This document shows, piece by piece, positions 50,911 to 59,412 of a stretch of DNA of 64,000 nt. The position numbers and the translations under genes are program-made. Source of the stretch: an uncultured Prevotella sp. Lineage in GTDB: Bacteria; Bacteroidota; Bacteroidia; Bacteroidales; Bacteroidaceae. How positions within the stretch are numbered: position 1 is the first letter of the stretch; the number at the start of each line of letters is the position of its first letter. The stretch is taken from assembly GCA_900322175.1 (NCBI GenBank), contig ONYZ01000001.1:1-64000 (forward strand), written 5' to 3'. Below the pieces are notes generated by a model that was not told where the DNA came from, searched no databases, and was given only the letters and a program-made list of their open reading frames with translations.

Positions 50911-51744
50911 TTATAGACTGCCAATACCTGGCAAAGATATAGTCTTCTTGGCACGACTACGAACAGTTATTTTCTGCTGTTTATCGAAAGCACCTTTGAT
51001 TTCCGGGCCACCGCTTTTTGTTGAGCAACGCGACATTGTTCCACTAACGACCTCAACAACCTTTACCTCACCAATCTTACGGTCTACATTCTCACCAGCT
51101 ATCTGAATCTGTGCGAAAACTTCAAAAATCTGTCCGTTCTCTACACCCATGTCGCTACCTATGCTTATGTAGCAGGTTTTCACACCCTTCTTGGCATCAA
51201 CCTCATCAAGAGCCTTGATTGTAGCCTCTACTTTGAAGTGATTCTGAACAAAGCGGTTCATACGTTTCTTAGCATCGTTGATTGCAGCCGTAATAGCCTC
51301 AGTTTCTGAGTCACCAGTACTACTGTCAGTATAAGTTTCAGAGATAGTCGTGAGACCTGTCTCAGTATTAATCAGGGTGAGAGTATAGTTTATATTTCCC
51401 TCATAATAATAAGAAGTTTTTCCGCTAATGTTCATTGACTTTTTGGCAGTACTTACTGTATTAAGTATACCCTCTACCATCCAACCAATACCATTATCAC
51501 CTAGATAAATCAGGCGGTCGTTCTTTACTGTAGGCAGATCAACCATTGTTCCAGCATCAACAACATTCAGTCTACCTGTACCTACCAGACCTGACACGAT
51601 GGCCTGTTGTAATGCATTAGCTTCCACATCTTTAGCACTGCTCTTGTTAACAAACTGTTCTACTAACACCGTTTGTTTTGCGTCTTGTGCAATAGCCCCT
51701 ACCACACTCAGCAACATAGCTGCCATTACAAATAACTTTTTCAT
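50911..51744 (-). CDS. Exported CsgG/LpoB-like protein
   Basis: A 277-residue protein with a Sec signal peptide (M-K-K-L-F-V-M-A-A-M-L-L, cleavage near A-I-A-Q). The mature start Q-T-V-L-V-E-Q-F-V-N-K-S and the conserved-looking V-S-G-L-V-G-T-G-R-L-N-V-V-D, E-G-I-L-N-T-V and A-I-N-D-A-K-K-R segments match the CsgG/LpoB anticodon-binding-like fold (secreted assembly or activator proteins). It lacks a lipobox. It follows the caspase-like gene by 33 nt on the same transcript, and both are exported, suggesting a shared periplasmic role. Confidence 0.68.
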   Translation of the reverse strand: MKKLFVMAAMLLSVVGAIAQDAKQTVLVEQFVNKSSAKDVEANALQQAIVSGLVGTGRLNVVDAGTMVDLPTVKNDRLIYLGDNGIGWMVEGILNTVSTAKKSMNISGKTSYYYEGNINYTLTLINTETGLTTISETYTDSSTGDSETEAITAAINDAKKRMNRFVQNHFKVEATIKALDEVDAKKGVKTCYISIGSDMGVENGQIFEVFAQIQIAGENVDRKIGEVKVVEVVSGTMSRCSTKSGGPEIKGAFDKQQKITVRSRAKKTISLPGIGSL

Positions 51745-51777
51745 TTTTGTAGAATTTAAATTATATAGTTTTATTAG

Positions 51778-52782
51778 TTATTCATTTGTCTCATTTGTCG
51801 TAGTTGTCCTTCTTTTCAGTACTGAAATACCCCCAGGTTTGTGCTGCTGTTTCGGTGTGGCAGACTGTCCATCCTGATTGTCAGAAGATGCAGCCGCAGT
51901 ATGCTGAATCTTAGGAAGATTCTCAAACTTACTGGCTGCAGTCTCAGCCATCTTCCAGTTTCTCCATTCATTAGAACCAACAGGAGCCGTCACCGTAGGG
52001 GTCTGGCTTTTCTCGTTAATCACAATTGAGGTCTCGGATACATGACTAGTAACATAGTCACTTAGCTCACCCAATGTTACGGCGCCACAACTCTCCTGCA
52101 GTTTCTCCAGTATGAAATAGGTAAACAAGCCATGTTCCTTCGATTTGAGCGGATAGGCTGTTTCGTTGCCTTGAGCAGCCGAGAACACTACCATATTGCC
52201 CAAGACTGGTGCACTCTTAGCCTTTATCGCCACTCCACGTGCGGCCTTCATCATATCGCCTTCACGCTTAGAACCACTGAAGCATGCATCCAAGAACACA
52301 ATTGTCTGCTTGGCAGGCATGGCTCCCAGTCGTTTGTAGAGTGCTTCAGTTGATAGTCCGCTCGTTGGTTCGGTGCTATAACCATCAACAGGAAGCAGAT
52401 AAGCCTTTTTACTATCTTCGTCGGGCATACCGTGACCACTATAATATACAATAGCACGCGCAGTCTGTTTTTTTACATTTATAATTTTCTCCAACCAAGA
52501 CAAGTTGTAGTTCATATCATTCAACGAAGCATCTGCCACATATTTGATATTCTGCTCAGGCACGCCCAATGTCTTCATCAGGTAGCGTTTAAAAATGGCT
52601 CCATCGTTCAAGGCAAAAGGCACACCGGCTTCGTGCTTATAATGCTCGTTGGATATAATCACTGCAAAAGTATTTGGGTCTTCGCTTTCATTCACAGCTA
52701 TATACGTGTCCACATCTTTCTGTGCCCATGCGATGTGGGTGATTGCGGTTAGTACAGTTATCAATAGAATTCGTCGTTTCAT
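51778..52782 (-). CDS. Exported caspase-like peptidase (C14 family)
   Basis: A 334-residue protein. The start at 52782 gives a signal peptide M-K-R-R-I-L-L-I-T-V to A-W-A-Q. The catalytic pair is H117 in Y-Y-S-G-H-G-M-P and C167 in F-L-D-A-C-F-S-G, with A-L-N-D-G-A-I-F-K-R-Y-L as the N-terminal helix of the p20-type fold. The C-terminal 60 residues are low-complexity, ending T-T-T-T-N-E-T-N-E. It acts outside the cytoplasm, unlike most caspase-type defence effectors. A divergent promoter pair links it to the plus-strand gene cluster. Confidence 0.9.
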   Translation of the reverse strand: MKRRILLITVLTAITHIAWAQKDVDTYIAVNESEDPNTFAVIISNEHYKHEAGVPFALNDGAIFKRYLMKTLGVPEQNIKYVADASLNDMNYNLSWLEKIINVKKQTARAIVYYSGHGMPDEDSKKAYLLPVDGYSTEPTSGLSTEALYKRLGAMPAKQTIVFLDACFSGSKREGDMMKAARGVAIKAKSAPVLGNMVVFSAAQGNETAYPLKSKEHGLFTYFILEKLQESCGAVTLGELSDYVTSHVSETSIVINEKSQTPTVTAPVGSNEWRNWKMAETAASKFENLPKIQHTAAASSDNQDGQSATPKQQHKPGGISVLKRRTTTTNETNE

Positions 52783-52818
52783 ACTTCTTATTAGTCTGCT
52801 AGGTTTCGAATCTAGCTG

Positions 52819-52850
52819 CAAAGATAAGTACTTTTTTCATAATAACCAAA
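52819..52850 (-). promoter_or_regulatory. Promoter of the caspase operon
   Basis: On the minus strand TTTG at 52850-52847, 20 nt, then TATCTTTG at 52826-52819. It lies 36 nt before the start codon at 52782. Confidence 0.75.
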
Positions 52851-52876
52851 CAAAACACAAAAAAAATTGCAAAACA

Positions 52877-52908
52877 TTTGGAGGTTTCGTTTATTTTTCC
52901 TACTTTTG
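52877..52908 (+). promoter_or_regulatory. Promoter of the exported-protein operon
   Basis: TTTG at 52877-52880, 20 nt, TACTTTTG at 52901-52908. It is directed away from the caspase promoter, the upstream boxes being only about 26 nt apart, so one regulator could control both operons. The leader to the ATG at 52996 is about 80 nt. Confidence 0.75.
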
Positions 52909-52995
52909 CGACGGAGTAATAACAATATCTATCCTAAAAATGTTCATTCGCGAGATTAGATAATTCTATTATTAACAACTTAAAACATTTCTATT

Positions 52996-53616
52996 ATGAA
53001 AGCTATTAAATTTTTCGCAGCTCTATTTATGATGTTTGCCGTTTCGGCAAGTGTGAATGCCCAGGAGCTGAGCAAAGCTAACCAGAAGCTACTGAAGAAG
53101 CAACTGAAGGAATTCAAGGCCGAAGGCTGGAAGGTTAATCCAGGCCAGCTGCCTCTCGAGACCCAGCTCACAAAGTCTTTCGCTTCCCAGTCAGAAGTTG
53201 ACGCTATGGGATATGAGGTATGGATTGTTGGCGAAGGCCGCAGTACAGGTAGTGTTTATGATGCTGCTAGAACTCAAGCTATTACCGTAGCCAAGGGTGA
53301 AATCGCCACCAAACTGAGAACCGATATGACTTCTACCATCGAGCAGGATCTGGCCAACGAGCAGTTTGGCGCCGATGAGGCAGAGTCTATTGCAAAGACA
53401 ATTGTTAGTCAGCAGGGGCGCAGTATCGACCAGCAGCTGAATCGCCCTAAGACTCTGATGGAGTGCTGGCGCAAGCTGCCTAACGGCAATACCGAGGTGC
53501 TTATCCGCTGTGCCATCTCTGCCGACACTGTCAGCAAGCTCGCTAAGGAAGCCATCAAGCAGGCTCGCAGAGACAATCTGATTAAGGATGTAGAGAAAGT
53601 TAAGGCAAAGAACTAA
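52996..53616 (+). CDS. Exported LPP20-like protein
   Basis: A 206-residue protein with a Sec signal peptide (M-K-A-I-K-F-F-A-A-L-F-M to V-N-A-Q). The central part (G-E-G-R-S-T-G, A-A-R-T-Q-A-I-T-V-A-K-G-E-I-A) reads like the LPP20/DUF-type fold of secreted proteins in which an alanine-rich helix follows a G-x-G strand. It lacks the LPP20 lipobox. The gene overlaps the next by one base and opens the plus-strand operon. Confidence 0.6.
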   Translation: MKAIKFFAALFMMFAVSASVNAQELSKANQKLLKKQLKEFKAEGWKVNPGQLPLETQLTKSFASQSEVDAMGYEVWIVGEGRSTGSVYDAARTQAITVAKGEIATKLRTDMTSTIEQDLANEQFGADEAESIAKTIVSQQGRSIDQQLNRPKTLMECWRKLPNGNTEVLIRCAISADTVSKLAKEAIKQARRDNLIKDVEKVKAKN

Positions 53617-54518
53617 TGAAACAATTGCTCATCCTGATTACATTATTCTCCTGGGCACTGGGTATCAGCGCTCAGGAGAAGGGTAAAGTAAAAACCGTGG
53701 AGGATACTTATCTATACGAGATACCCTCCAATGTTTCTTATGCCCAGGCTTGTCAGTTTGCGCTAGTAAAAGCGCAGAACGCAGCTATCGAGAAGGAATT
53801 CGGTACGTCTGTAAGTCAAAACGACGTCGTTCTTATTTCGAATGACAACGGCCAGTCGAGTACCTCATTCCATTCCATGACAAGTGGTCAGGTGAGAGGT
53901 GTATGGCTGGGCGACGTAGCCGAACCTAAGTTTGAACGTCTACTCGACGGAGGCAGAGACCTGCTGAAGGTTACCGTCAAGGGAAAAATCAGAGAACTGG
54001 TTACTGCTGGCGTTGAGTTTGAAGCTAAACCATTACGTATCCAGCCAGACAAGAAACTTACGTCCGACACCTTTAAGAACGGTGAGGATTTTTTCCTATA
54101 TTTCAAGTCACCCGTAGATGGATATCTCACGGTATTCCTATTCGACATCCTAACCAATCAGGTATTCTGCATGCTACCCTACCAGAGTTCGGGCAAAGGC
54201 TCATTCGCCGTTACACACGAAAAAGAGTATTACCTGTTCTCTGCAGCAAAAGCCGACCCTGCTGATGGCGAGGTCGATGAAGTGGTGCTGACCTGTTCGG
54301 AAGGAAACACTGAAGAATATAATAACCTATATGTAATCTTCTCACCTAATAACTATGCAAAAATAAGCTCTAAGGTTGGACAGAAACAATTATCTGACGA
54401 CCTTATCGTACCGAGTTCACTTGATTACAAGGAATTCAATGCCTGGTTGACGAAATATCAGCAGAAGGACGAACAGATGCAAGTAGAACGCATCCCTATC
54501 AGAATTGAAAATAACTAA
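53616..54518 (+). CDS. Exported DUF4384-containing protein
   Basis: A 300-residue protein with a signal peptide (M-K-Q-L-L-I-L-I-T-L to I-S-A-Q). Residues 25-110 repeat the alanine-rich helix pattern of the preceding gene (A-C-Q-F-A-L-V-K-A-Q-N-A-A-I-E-K). Residues about 150-250 (F-K-N-G-E-D-F-F-L-Y-F-K-S, G-Y-L-T-V-F-L-F-D) match DUF4384, a beta domain often found beside caspase-like and kinase domains in other bacteria. That association supports a link with the divergent caspase gene. Confidence 0.7.
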   Translation: MKQLLILITLFSWALGISAQEKGKVKTVEDTYLYEIPSNVSYAQACQFALVKAQNAAIEKEFGTSVSQNDVVLISNDNGQSSTSFHSMTSGQVRGVWLGDVAEPKFERLLDGGRDLLKVTVKGKIRELVTAGVEFEAKPLRIQPDKKLTSDTFKNGEDFFLYFKSPVDGYLTVFLFDILTNQVFCMLPYQSSGKGSFAVTHEKEYYLFSAAKADPADGEVDEVVLTCSEGNTEEYNNLYVIFSPNNYAKISSKVGQKQLSDDLIVPSSLDYKEFNAWLTKYQQKDEQMQVERIPIRIENN

Positions 54519-54531
54519 AACTATTATAGAT

Positions 54532-57492
54532 ATGAAAAAGTTATCGCTCACATTGCTCAGTCTGATTCTGTTCATTGGTATAGCCTATGCACAGGGCCAG
54601 AGGCCTCAGAGACAGAGAGGCAGTCTGAAACAGCAGATTCAGAACAAGCAGAAAATGAACTACGACGATTTCGTAAAAGATGCAAATAAAAAGTACGAGG
54701 AATTCCGCGACAGCGTTAACAAGAAGTATGCCGACTTCATGGAGAAGGCTTGGAAAGACTATCCCATCGAGGATGCCGTTGATCGCCCAAAAGAGGACGA
54801 CATCAAGCCTATAGAATACGACAAAATGAACGACGAGATATATCTTGAAGAACTGAAACGCGAAGAGGCAGAAAAGAAACTGGCTGAAGAACAGAAGAAG
54901 CGTGAAGAGGAACAGGCCCGACTAGCTGCCGAGCAGAAGAAGCAGGAGGAGGAGCAAGCCCGTCTAGCTACCGAAAAGAAAGCTCAAGAAGAAGAACTGG
55001 CTCGTTTAGATGCTGAAAAAAAAACTCAGGAAGAAGAACTAGCTCGTTTAGCCGCTGAAAAGAAAGCTCAGGAAGAGGAGCAGGCTCGTATCGCTGCTGA
55101 AAAGCAAGCTCAAGAAGAAGAGTTGGCTCGTATCGCTGCCGAAAAGAAAAAGCAAGAAGAAGAGCTGGCCCGAATTGCTGCCGAAAAGAAAAAGCAAGAA
55201 CAGGAACTGGCTCGCATAACTGCCGAGAAGAAAAAGCAAGAGGAAAAGCAGGCCAAGTTAGCTGAAGAAAAGAAAAAACAAGAAGAAAAACAGGCCCGAC
55301 TGGCTGAAAAGAAAAAGCAAGAGGAAGAAAAGCAGGCTCAACTGGCTGCCGAGAAGAAAGCACGCGAGGAGGAGCAGGCTAAATTAGCTGCTGAGAAGAA
55401 AGCACAAGAAGCTGAAAAAGCCCGCATTGCAGCCGAAAAGAAAGCTCAGGAAGCTGAGCAGGCAAAACTCTTGGCAGAAAAGAAGAAACAAGAGGCTGAA
55501 CTGAAGCGCCTGGCCGAACTAAAGAAGCAACAGGAGGAGCAGCAGAAGGAACTGGAGAAACAGCAGAAGAAGGCCGAGTTAGCCAAGCTGATGGCAGAGA
55601 AGAAGAAGCAACAGGAAGAGGAGAGACAAGCCCTGGCTAAACAGAAGGAGCAAGAGCGCCAGCAGAAGCTACTGGAAGAAAAACAGCGCAAGCAGGAAGA
55701 GCAAGCCCGACTATTAGAAGAGAAACAGAAAAAACAAGAAGAAAGAGCCCGCCAGCTTGAGGAAAAGCGCAAGCAGGAGGAAGAGCGCGCTCGTCAGATT
55801 GCCGAAGAAAAACGTGTACGCGAAGAAGAACAGGCACGTTTAGCAGCCGAAAAGAAGGCACAGGAAGAGGAGCAGGCTCGCATAGCTGCCGAAAAGAAAG
55901 CTCAGGAAGAGGAACTAGCACGCATCGCTGCCGAAAAGAAAAAGCAAGAAGAAGAGCAGGCACGCATAGATGCAGAGAAGAAGAAACAAGAGGAGCAGGC
56001 TCGCTTGCTAGCCGAGAAACAGCGCAAACAGGAAGAGAAAGCTCTTCTGCTAGCCGAAAAGAAAAAGCAGCAGGAAGAGAAGCAGCGCCTGTTAGCCGAG
56101 AAGAAACGCAAACAGGAAGAGCAAGCACGACTGCTGGCCGAAAAGAAAAAGAAGCAAGAGGAAGAGCTGCGCTTGTTAGCTGAAAAGAAGAAACAGCAGG
56201 AGGAACAAGCTCGTTTGCTCGCCGAACAGAAAAAGAAGCAAGAGGAGCAGGCCCGCTTGTTAGCTGAGCAGAAAAAGAAGCAACAGGAAAAGCAGAGCAA
56301 GGTCATCGAGGCTGTCGTTGTGCCTGTTGTTGTCGAGGTCAAACCTCAACCTAAGCCCCAGCAACCTATCATAGAAAACCAGGAGTCGATGGCCACTAGT
56401 GCGTTTGAGTACTACGGCACACCAATGAAGGTAAGATGGGGTAATGCCGAGAAGTTTAAGCTCAACGGCACATCAAAGAAGGATATCTCTGAGGCATTCG
56501 TAGAGCTTACCTCTAAGGGCTACACCAACTTGATTCACGACTGTCTTGAGTTGCGCAAAGAGTACAAACTTTGCGACTGGGCTTATTACAAGATGCTTCA
56601 GACCATCTCTGAGAAAGCTTGCGGAAAGGGTACAAACGAGGCAGTGTTCCTTCAGGGCGTATTGCTCAACCAGTCAGGTTATCAGATTCGCTTTGCACTC
56701 GAGGATAACAGTAAACTGCATGTAATGTCTCGAATGGACGGATTCCCATACGACCGCGGCTATTTGGTTGCCGACGGAAAACTGTTCTTCCTGATGGACG
56801 GTTGCAAAGCCAAGAACCTAACAGTCTGCGACGCTGCCTATCCGGGTGAGCAGATGATGAGTCTTGGTGTACCCGAGCAGCCAGAGTTCAAGAAGAACCT
56901 GTCAGACAATCGCACTGTTATTTCGCGTTTCGTCAACGTGAAGGCTGACATGCAGATGAACAAGAACCTGATGGACTTCTATACCGACTATCCCACATCT
57001 TATGATGGTAAGGATATGATGACCCGCTGGGCATACTATGCTAACACCCCTGTAGCACCCGAAGTTAAAGATAAGGTTTATCCACAGCTCAAAGAGCAGA
57101 TTGGTAACGCACCCAAGCTTATGGCAGCAAACATGCTTCTTAACTGGGTTCAGATGGGTCTTACATACGCATACGATGAGAAGGTATGGGGTCACGACCG
57201 CGCATTCTTCGCCGAGGAGAGCCTGTTCTATCCATTCTGCGACTGCGAGGACCGTTCTATCCTCTTCTCGCACCTGGTTCGCGACCTGCTCGACCTCGAC
57301 GTCGTGCTGGTTTACTACCCTGGTCACCTCTATACAGCCGTTTGCTTCAATGAGGATGTAACTGGCGATTATATCATGGTCAACGGCAGAAAGTTCACTG
57401 TAGCCGATCCTACCTATTATAACGCCAACGTGGGTAAGACTATGAGCAAGATGGACAACTCTAAAGCCAAGGTAATTCTTCTTAAGCGTTAA
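54532..57492 (+). CDS. 986-residue exported coiled-coil protein with C-terminal transglutaminase-like domain
   Basis: The start at 54532 gives a signal peptide M-K-K-L-S-L-T-L-L to A-Y-A-Q; the frame opens 27 nt earlier but overlaps the upstream stop. Residues about 110-615 are one long coiled coil with a roughly 14-residue repeat (A-E-K-K-x-Q-E-E-E-x-A-R-x-A), like TolA. After a short proline/valine linker, residues about 620-986 form a globular part. It has the catalytic triad layout of transglutaminase/papain-like proteins: C905 in F-C-D-C-E-D-R-S, H932 in Y-P-G-H-L-Y-T-A-V, D959 in T-V-A-D-P-T-Y. The coil could span the periplasm and hold the enzyme at a distance from the membrane. Confidence 0.8.
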   Translation: MKKLSLTLLSLILFIGIAYAQGQRPQRQRGSLKQQIQNKQKMNYDDFVKDANKKYEEFRDSVNKKYADFMEKAWKDYPIEDAVDRPKEDDIKPIEYDKMNDEIYLEELKREEAEKKLAEEQKKREEEQARLAAEQKKQEEEQARLATEKKAQEEELARLDAEKKTQEEELARLAAEKKAQEEEQARIAAEKQAQEEELARIAAEKKKQEEELARIAAEKKKQEQELARITAEKKKQEEKQAKLAEEKKKQEEKQARLAEKKKQEEEKQAQLAAEKKAREEEQAKLAAEKKAQEAEKARIAAEKKAQEAEQAKLLAEKKKQEAELKRLAELKKQQEEQQKELEKQQKKAELAKLMAEKKKQQEEERQALAKQKEQERQQKLLEEKQRKQEEQARLLEEKQKKQEERARQLEEKRKQEEERARQIAEEKRVREEEQARLAAEKKAQEEEQARIAAEKKAQEEELARIAAEKKKQEEEQARIDAEKKKQEEQARLLAEKQRKQEEKALLLAEKKKQQEEKQRLLAEKKRKQEEQARLLAEKKKKQEEELRLLAEKKKQQEEQARLLAEQKKKQEEQARLLAEQKKKQQEKQSKVIEAVVVPVVVEVKPQPKPQQPIIENQESMATSAFEYYGTPMKVRWGNAEKFKLNGTSKKDISEAFVELTSKGYTNLIHDCLELRKEYKLCDWAYYKMLQTISEKACGKGTNEAVFLQGVLLNQSGYQIRFALEDNSKLHVMSRMDGFPYDRGYLVADGKLFFLMDGCKAKNLTVCDAAYPGEQMMSLGVPEQPEFKKNLSDNRTVISRFVNVKADMQMNKNLMDFYTDYPTSYDGKDMMTRWAYYANTPVAPEVKDKVYPQLKEQIGNAPKLMAANMLLNWVQMGLTYAYDEKVWGHDRAFFAEESLFYPFCDCEDRSILFSHLVRDLLDLDVVLVYYPGHLYTAVCFNEDVTGDYIMVNGRKFTVADPTYYNANVGKTMSKMDNSKAKVILLKR
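54880..56300 (+). repeat. Low-complexity tandem coding repeat (about 42-nt period)
   Basis: The coiled-coil part of the large gene is built from roughly 34 imperfect copies of a 14-codon unit, A-E-K-K-K-Q-E-E-E-L-A-R-I-A and variants. Neighbouring copies differ by synonymous changes and by unit losses to 13 residues, indicating expansion and drift rather than a recent tandem burst. Length variation between strains is likely. Confidence 0.75.
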
Positions 57493-57496
57493 GCCT

Positions 57497-58702
57497 ATGA
57501 AGGTATCATTCTGGAACACAGTAAAAACGTGGATTCGTCAGCGTCGGAGACTGGTTACTCTCTCCGTCCTGACGAGTACGGTTATCATCATATTTACCTA
57601 TGTGATGGGTAACTCAGGCTATCCTCTTCCAGGAGAGACTGGTGCACTAAAGCAGATTACCGACTACAAGAAGTTTCTGGGTATGCAGATAGGTAACGTG
57701 CCCGACAGCATACTCTTTATCAACGTTCACTACGACAAGATGCTTATACCCTACGAGGAAAACGAAGTTCCAGTAGGCAACATGGTTATTACCGACCGCG
57801 AGAAGCTGTTGCAGTTTCTTACCAAAGCCAAGGAGGCCAACAATTACCGCTACATCTTTATGGACGTATTCTTCGAGGAAGGCATGGAGACCGAATATGA
57901 CTCGGCACTCTTCAGCACTATCAAGTCGATGGACCGCATCGTCATCCCCAAACATAAGGGTTCAAACATGTGTGATAGCACCCTCTACCAGAAAGCTTCG
58001 AATGCCGACTATGCCACCACATGGCAGGCACTCACCTTCTCACGCTATCAGTATATCCACGAAGAGGATGAGTCTGTAGCACTTAAGATTTACCAAGACC
58101 GATTTGGTTCCACTATCGAGAAGCATTGTGGCGGACTATGGTATACCGACAACGGCCGCCTCTGTCAGAACAGCGCCACACTGTTGTTACCTATCCGCAT
58201 CACGGGCAGTCTGCTCGATGAAGAGGGGCAGGCTCGCGAACGCAACTACATCTACCTAACTGCAGACTTGCTCGACCTCGACGAGGTGATGCCGATAAGC
58301 GAACAGATTGACGACAAGCTCATCGTCATTGGTGACTTCAATAGCGACGTGCACTCCACGTTCCTAGGTTCTCAACCCGGATCATCAATACTATTTAATG
58401 GCTATATCGCCCTGTCGCAAGGAGCCCACCTCGTTAATTGGCTCTATATGGGCATATTGTTTGTCATCTACATAATCATCGGACTGTTCTACCTTTCGGG
58501 CCATTCGTTCTCATCCATGTGCACAAACCCCTGGCTCAGCATCGTATTGTCGTTTGCCAGTACAGCTACAGTATTCTTGATTATAGCTCTTGTGGCAAGT
58601 TGGTTCGACTTGGCATTCAACATGTGGGTCCCCACCACCGTCTACTCTCTATACGATACATTCATGCAGAAATATAACATCTATAAAAAGAAATCGAAAT
58701 GA
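57497..58702 (+). CDS. CHASE2-domain membrane protein
   Basis: A 401-residue protein. One N-terminal membrane helix (V-L-T-S-T-V-I-I-I-F-T-Y-V-M) leads to an extracytoplasmic domain, residues about 45-305, with the CHASE2 layout: I-L-F-I-N-V-H-Y-D, F-M-D-V-F-F-E-E-G, and D-D-K-L-I-V-I-G-D-F-N, then G-S-S-I-L-F-N-G-Y-I-A-L. Three C-terminal helices follow, with a short cytoplasmic tail, no kinase or cyclase. CHASE2 usually senses unknown extracellular signals for attached enzymes; here it stands alone, between an exported transglutaminase-like protein and a small secreted protein. Confidence 0.82.
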   Translation: MKVSFWNTVKTWIRQRRRLVTLSVLTSTVIIIFTYVMGNSGYPLPGETGALKQITDYKKFLGMQIGNVPDSILFINVHYDKMLIPYEENEVPVGNMVITDREKLLQFLTKAKEANNYRYIFMDVFFEEGMETEYDSALFSTIKSMDRIVIPKHKGSNMCDSTLYQKASNADYATTWQALTFSRYQYIHEEDESVALKIYQDRFGSTIEKHCGGLWYTDNGRLCQNSATLLLPIRITGSLLDEEGQARERNYIYLTADLLDLDEVMPISEQIDDKLIVIGDFNSDVHSTFLGSQPGSSILFNGYIALSQGAHLVNWLYMGILFVIYIIIGLFYLSGHSFSSMCTNPWLSIVLSFASTATVFLIIALVASWFDLAFNMWVPTTVYSLYDTFMQKYNIYKKKSK

Positions 58703-59346
58703 AAAGACTACTATTACTCAGTTGCCTGGGCCTGTGGCTCAGCCACGCCAGTGCAGACAATTACAAGGTGCTGTTTATCAACGACGCTAATCTTACCTAT
58801 AATAACGGAAAAGCAGTCAAAGTGGGCGACACCTTCACCGATGTGAACGCCATCAAATGGCAGAAAGACAAGCAGGCCGTAAAAGTGTTCAACCTCACCA
58901 CCAAGAAGCAGATGCTGATGCTTGGCAAACAGTATATGCGTAAGACTGGTATGGAAGCACTCATTAGCAGCAAACGTCTGTCTACCAACGACTTTATGGA
59001 CACCAGCGATGCTCCGAAGACCATCTACGAGAAGCTAGGCAGCGTGTTTGACAGCCAGTACGACCTACTCGACGCCATCGAACTCCCCGCTGATGTAGAA
59101 CTTAACGACAAGTGCTACTTCCAGGCCACCTATAAGTATGGCGACACCATGCTCACCAAGAAACTAAAGAGTAAAAACGGCAATACCGTAATACTCGACA
59201 AATCCATCTTCGAGGTTGACGGCAAGACACTCGGCCCTCGCGATATCGTTCTCTCTATCGAGTACGTAAACACCGAGGCCGGCATGCCTATCTTCGTAAA
59301 GGATGGTATCGAGGTTACCTATATCCCCGACACCCTTGAGGAATAA
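58699..59346 (+). CDS. Secreted 215-residue protein, unknown
   Basis: Sec signal peptide M-K-R-L-L-L-L-S-C-L-G-L-W-L-S to A-S-A-D. No domain recognised; the mature part is mixed beta (N-Y-K-V-L-F-I-N-D-A-N-L, T-V-I-L-D-K-S-I-F) with a lysine-rich middle. The ATG overlaps the CHASE2 stop by 4 nt, so it is translated with it. The C8 cysteine is not in a lipobox context. It is the last gene of the operon. Confidence 0.62.
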   Translation: MKRLLLLSCLGLWLSHASADNYKVLFINDANLTYNNGKAVKVGDTFTDVNAIKWQKDKQAVKVFNLTTKKQMLMLGKQYMRKTGMEALISSKRLSTNDFMDTSDAPKTIYEKLGSVFDSQYDLLDAIELPADVELNDKCYFQATYKYGDTMLTKKLKSKNGNTVILDKSIFEVDGKTLGPRDIVLSIEYVNTEAGMPIFVKDGIEVTYIPDTLEE

Positions 59347-59369
59347 TAGTCAGCAACATCTTACGGCAT

Positions 59370-59412
59370 AAAAAAAAGTTTCACCCTCGCTTAATCATCA
59401 GCGAGGGTGAAA
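59370..59412 (-). terminator. Terminator overlapping the end of rnr
   Basis: TTTCACCCTCGCT (59379-59391) pairs perfectly with AGCGAGGGTGAAA (59400-59412) around an 8-nt loop. On the minus strand it is followed by ACTTTTTTT. The right arm lies inside the last codons of rnr. It also separates the converging plus-strand operon. Confidence 0.85.

Noticed and set aside
54880..56300. CRISPR array
   Set aside because: The regular repeats are coding and continuous, without unique spacers; they encode the coiled coil.
54968..56342. Several Ser/Phe/Cys-rich minus-strand frames opposite the coiled-coil gene
   Set aside because: They are the reverse of Lys/Glu/Gln repeat codons and have no features of real proteins.
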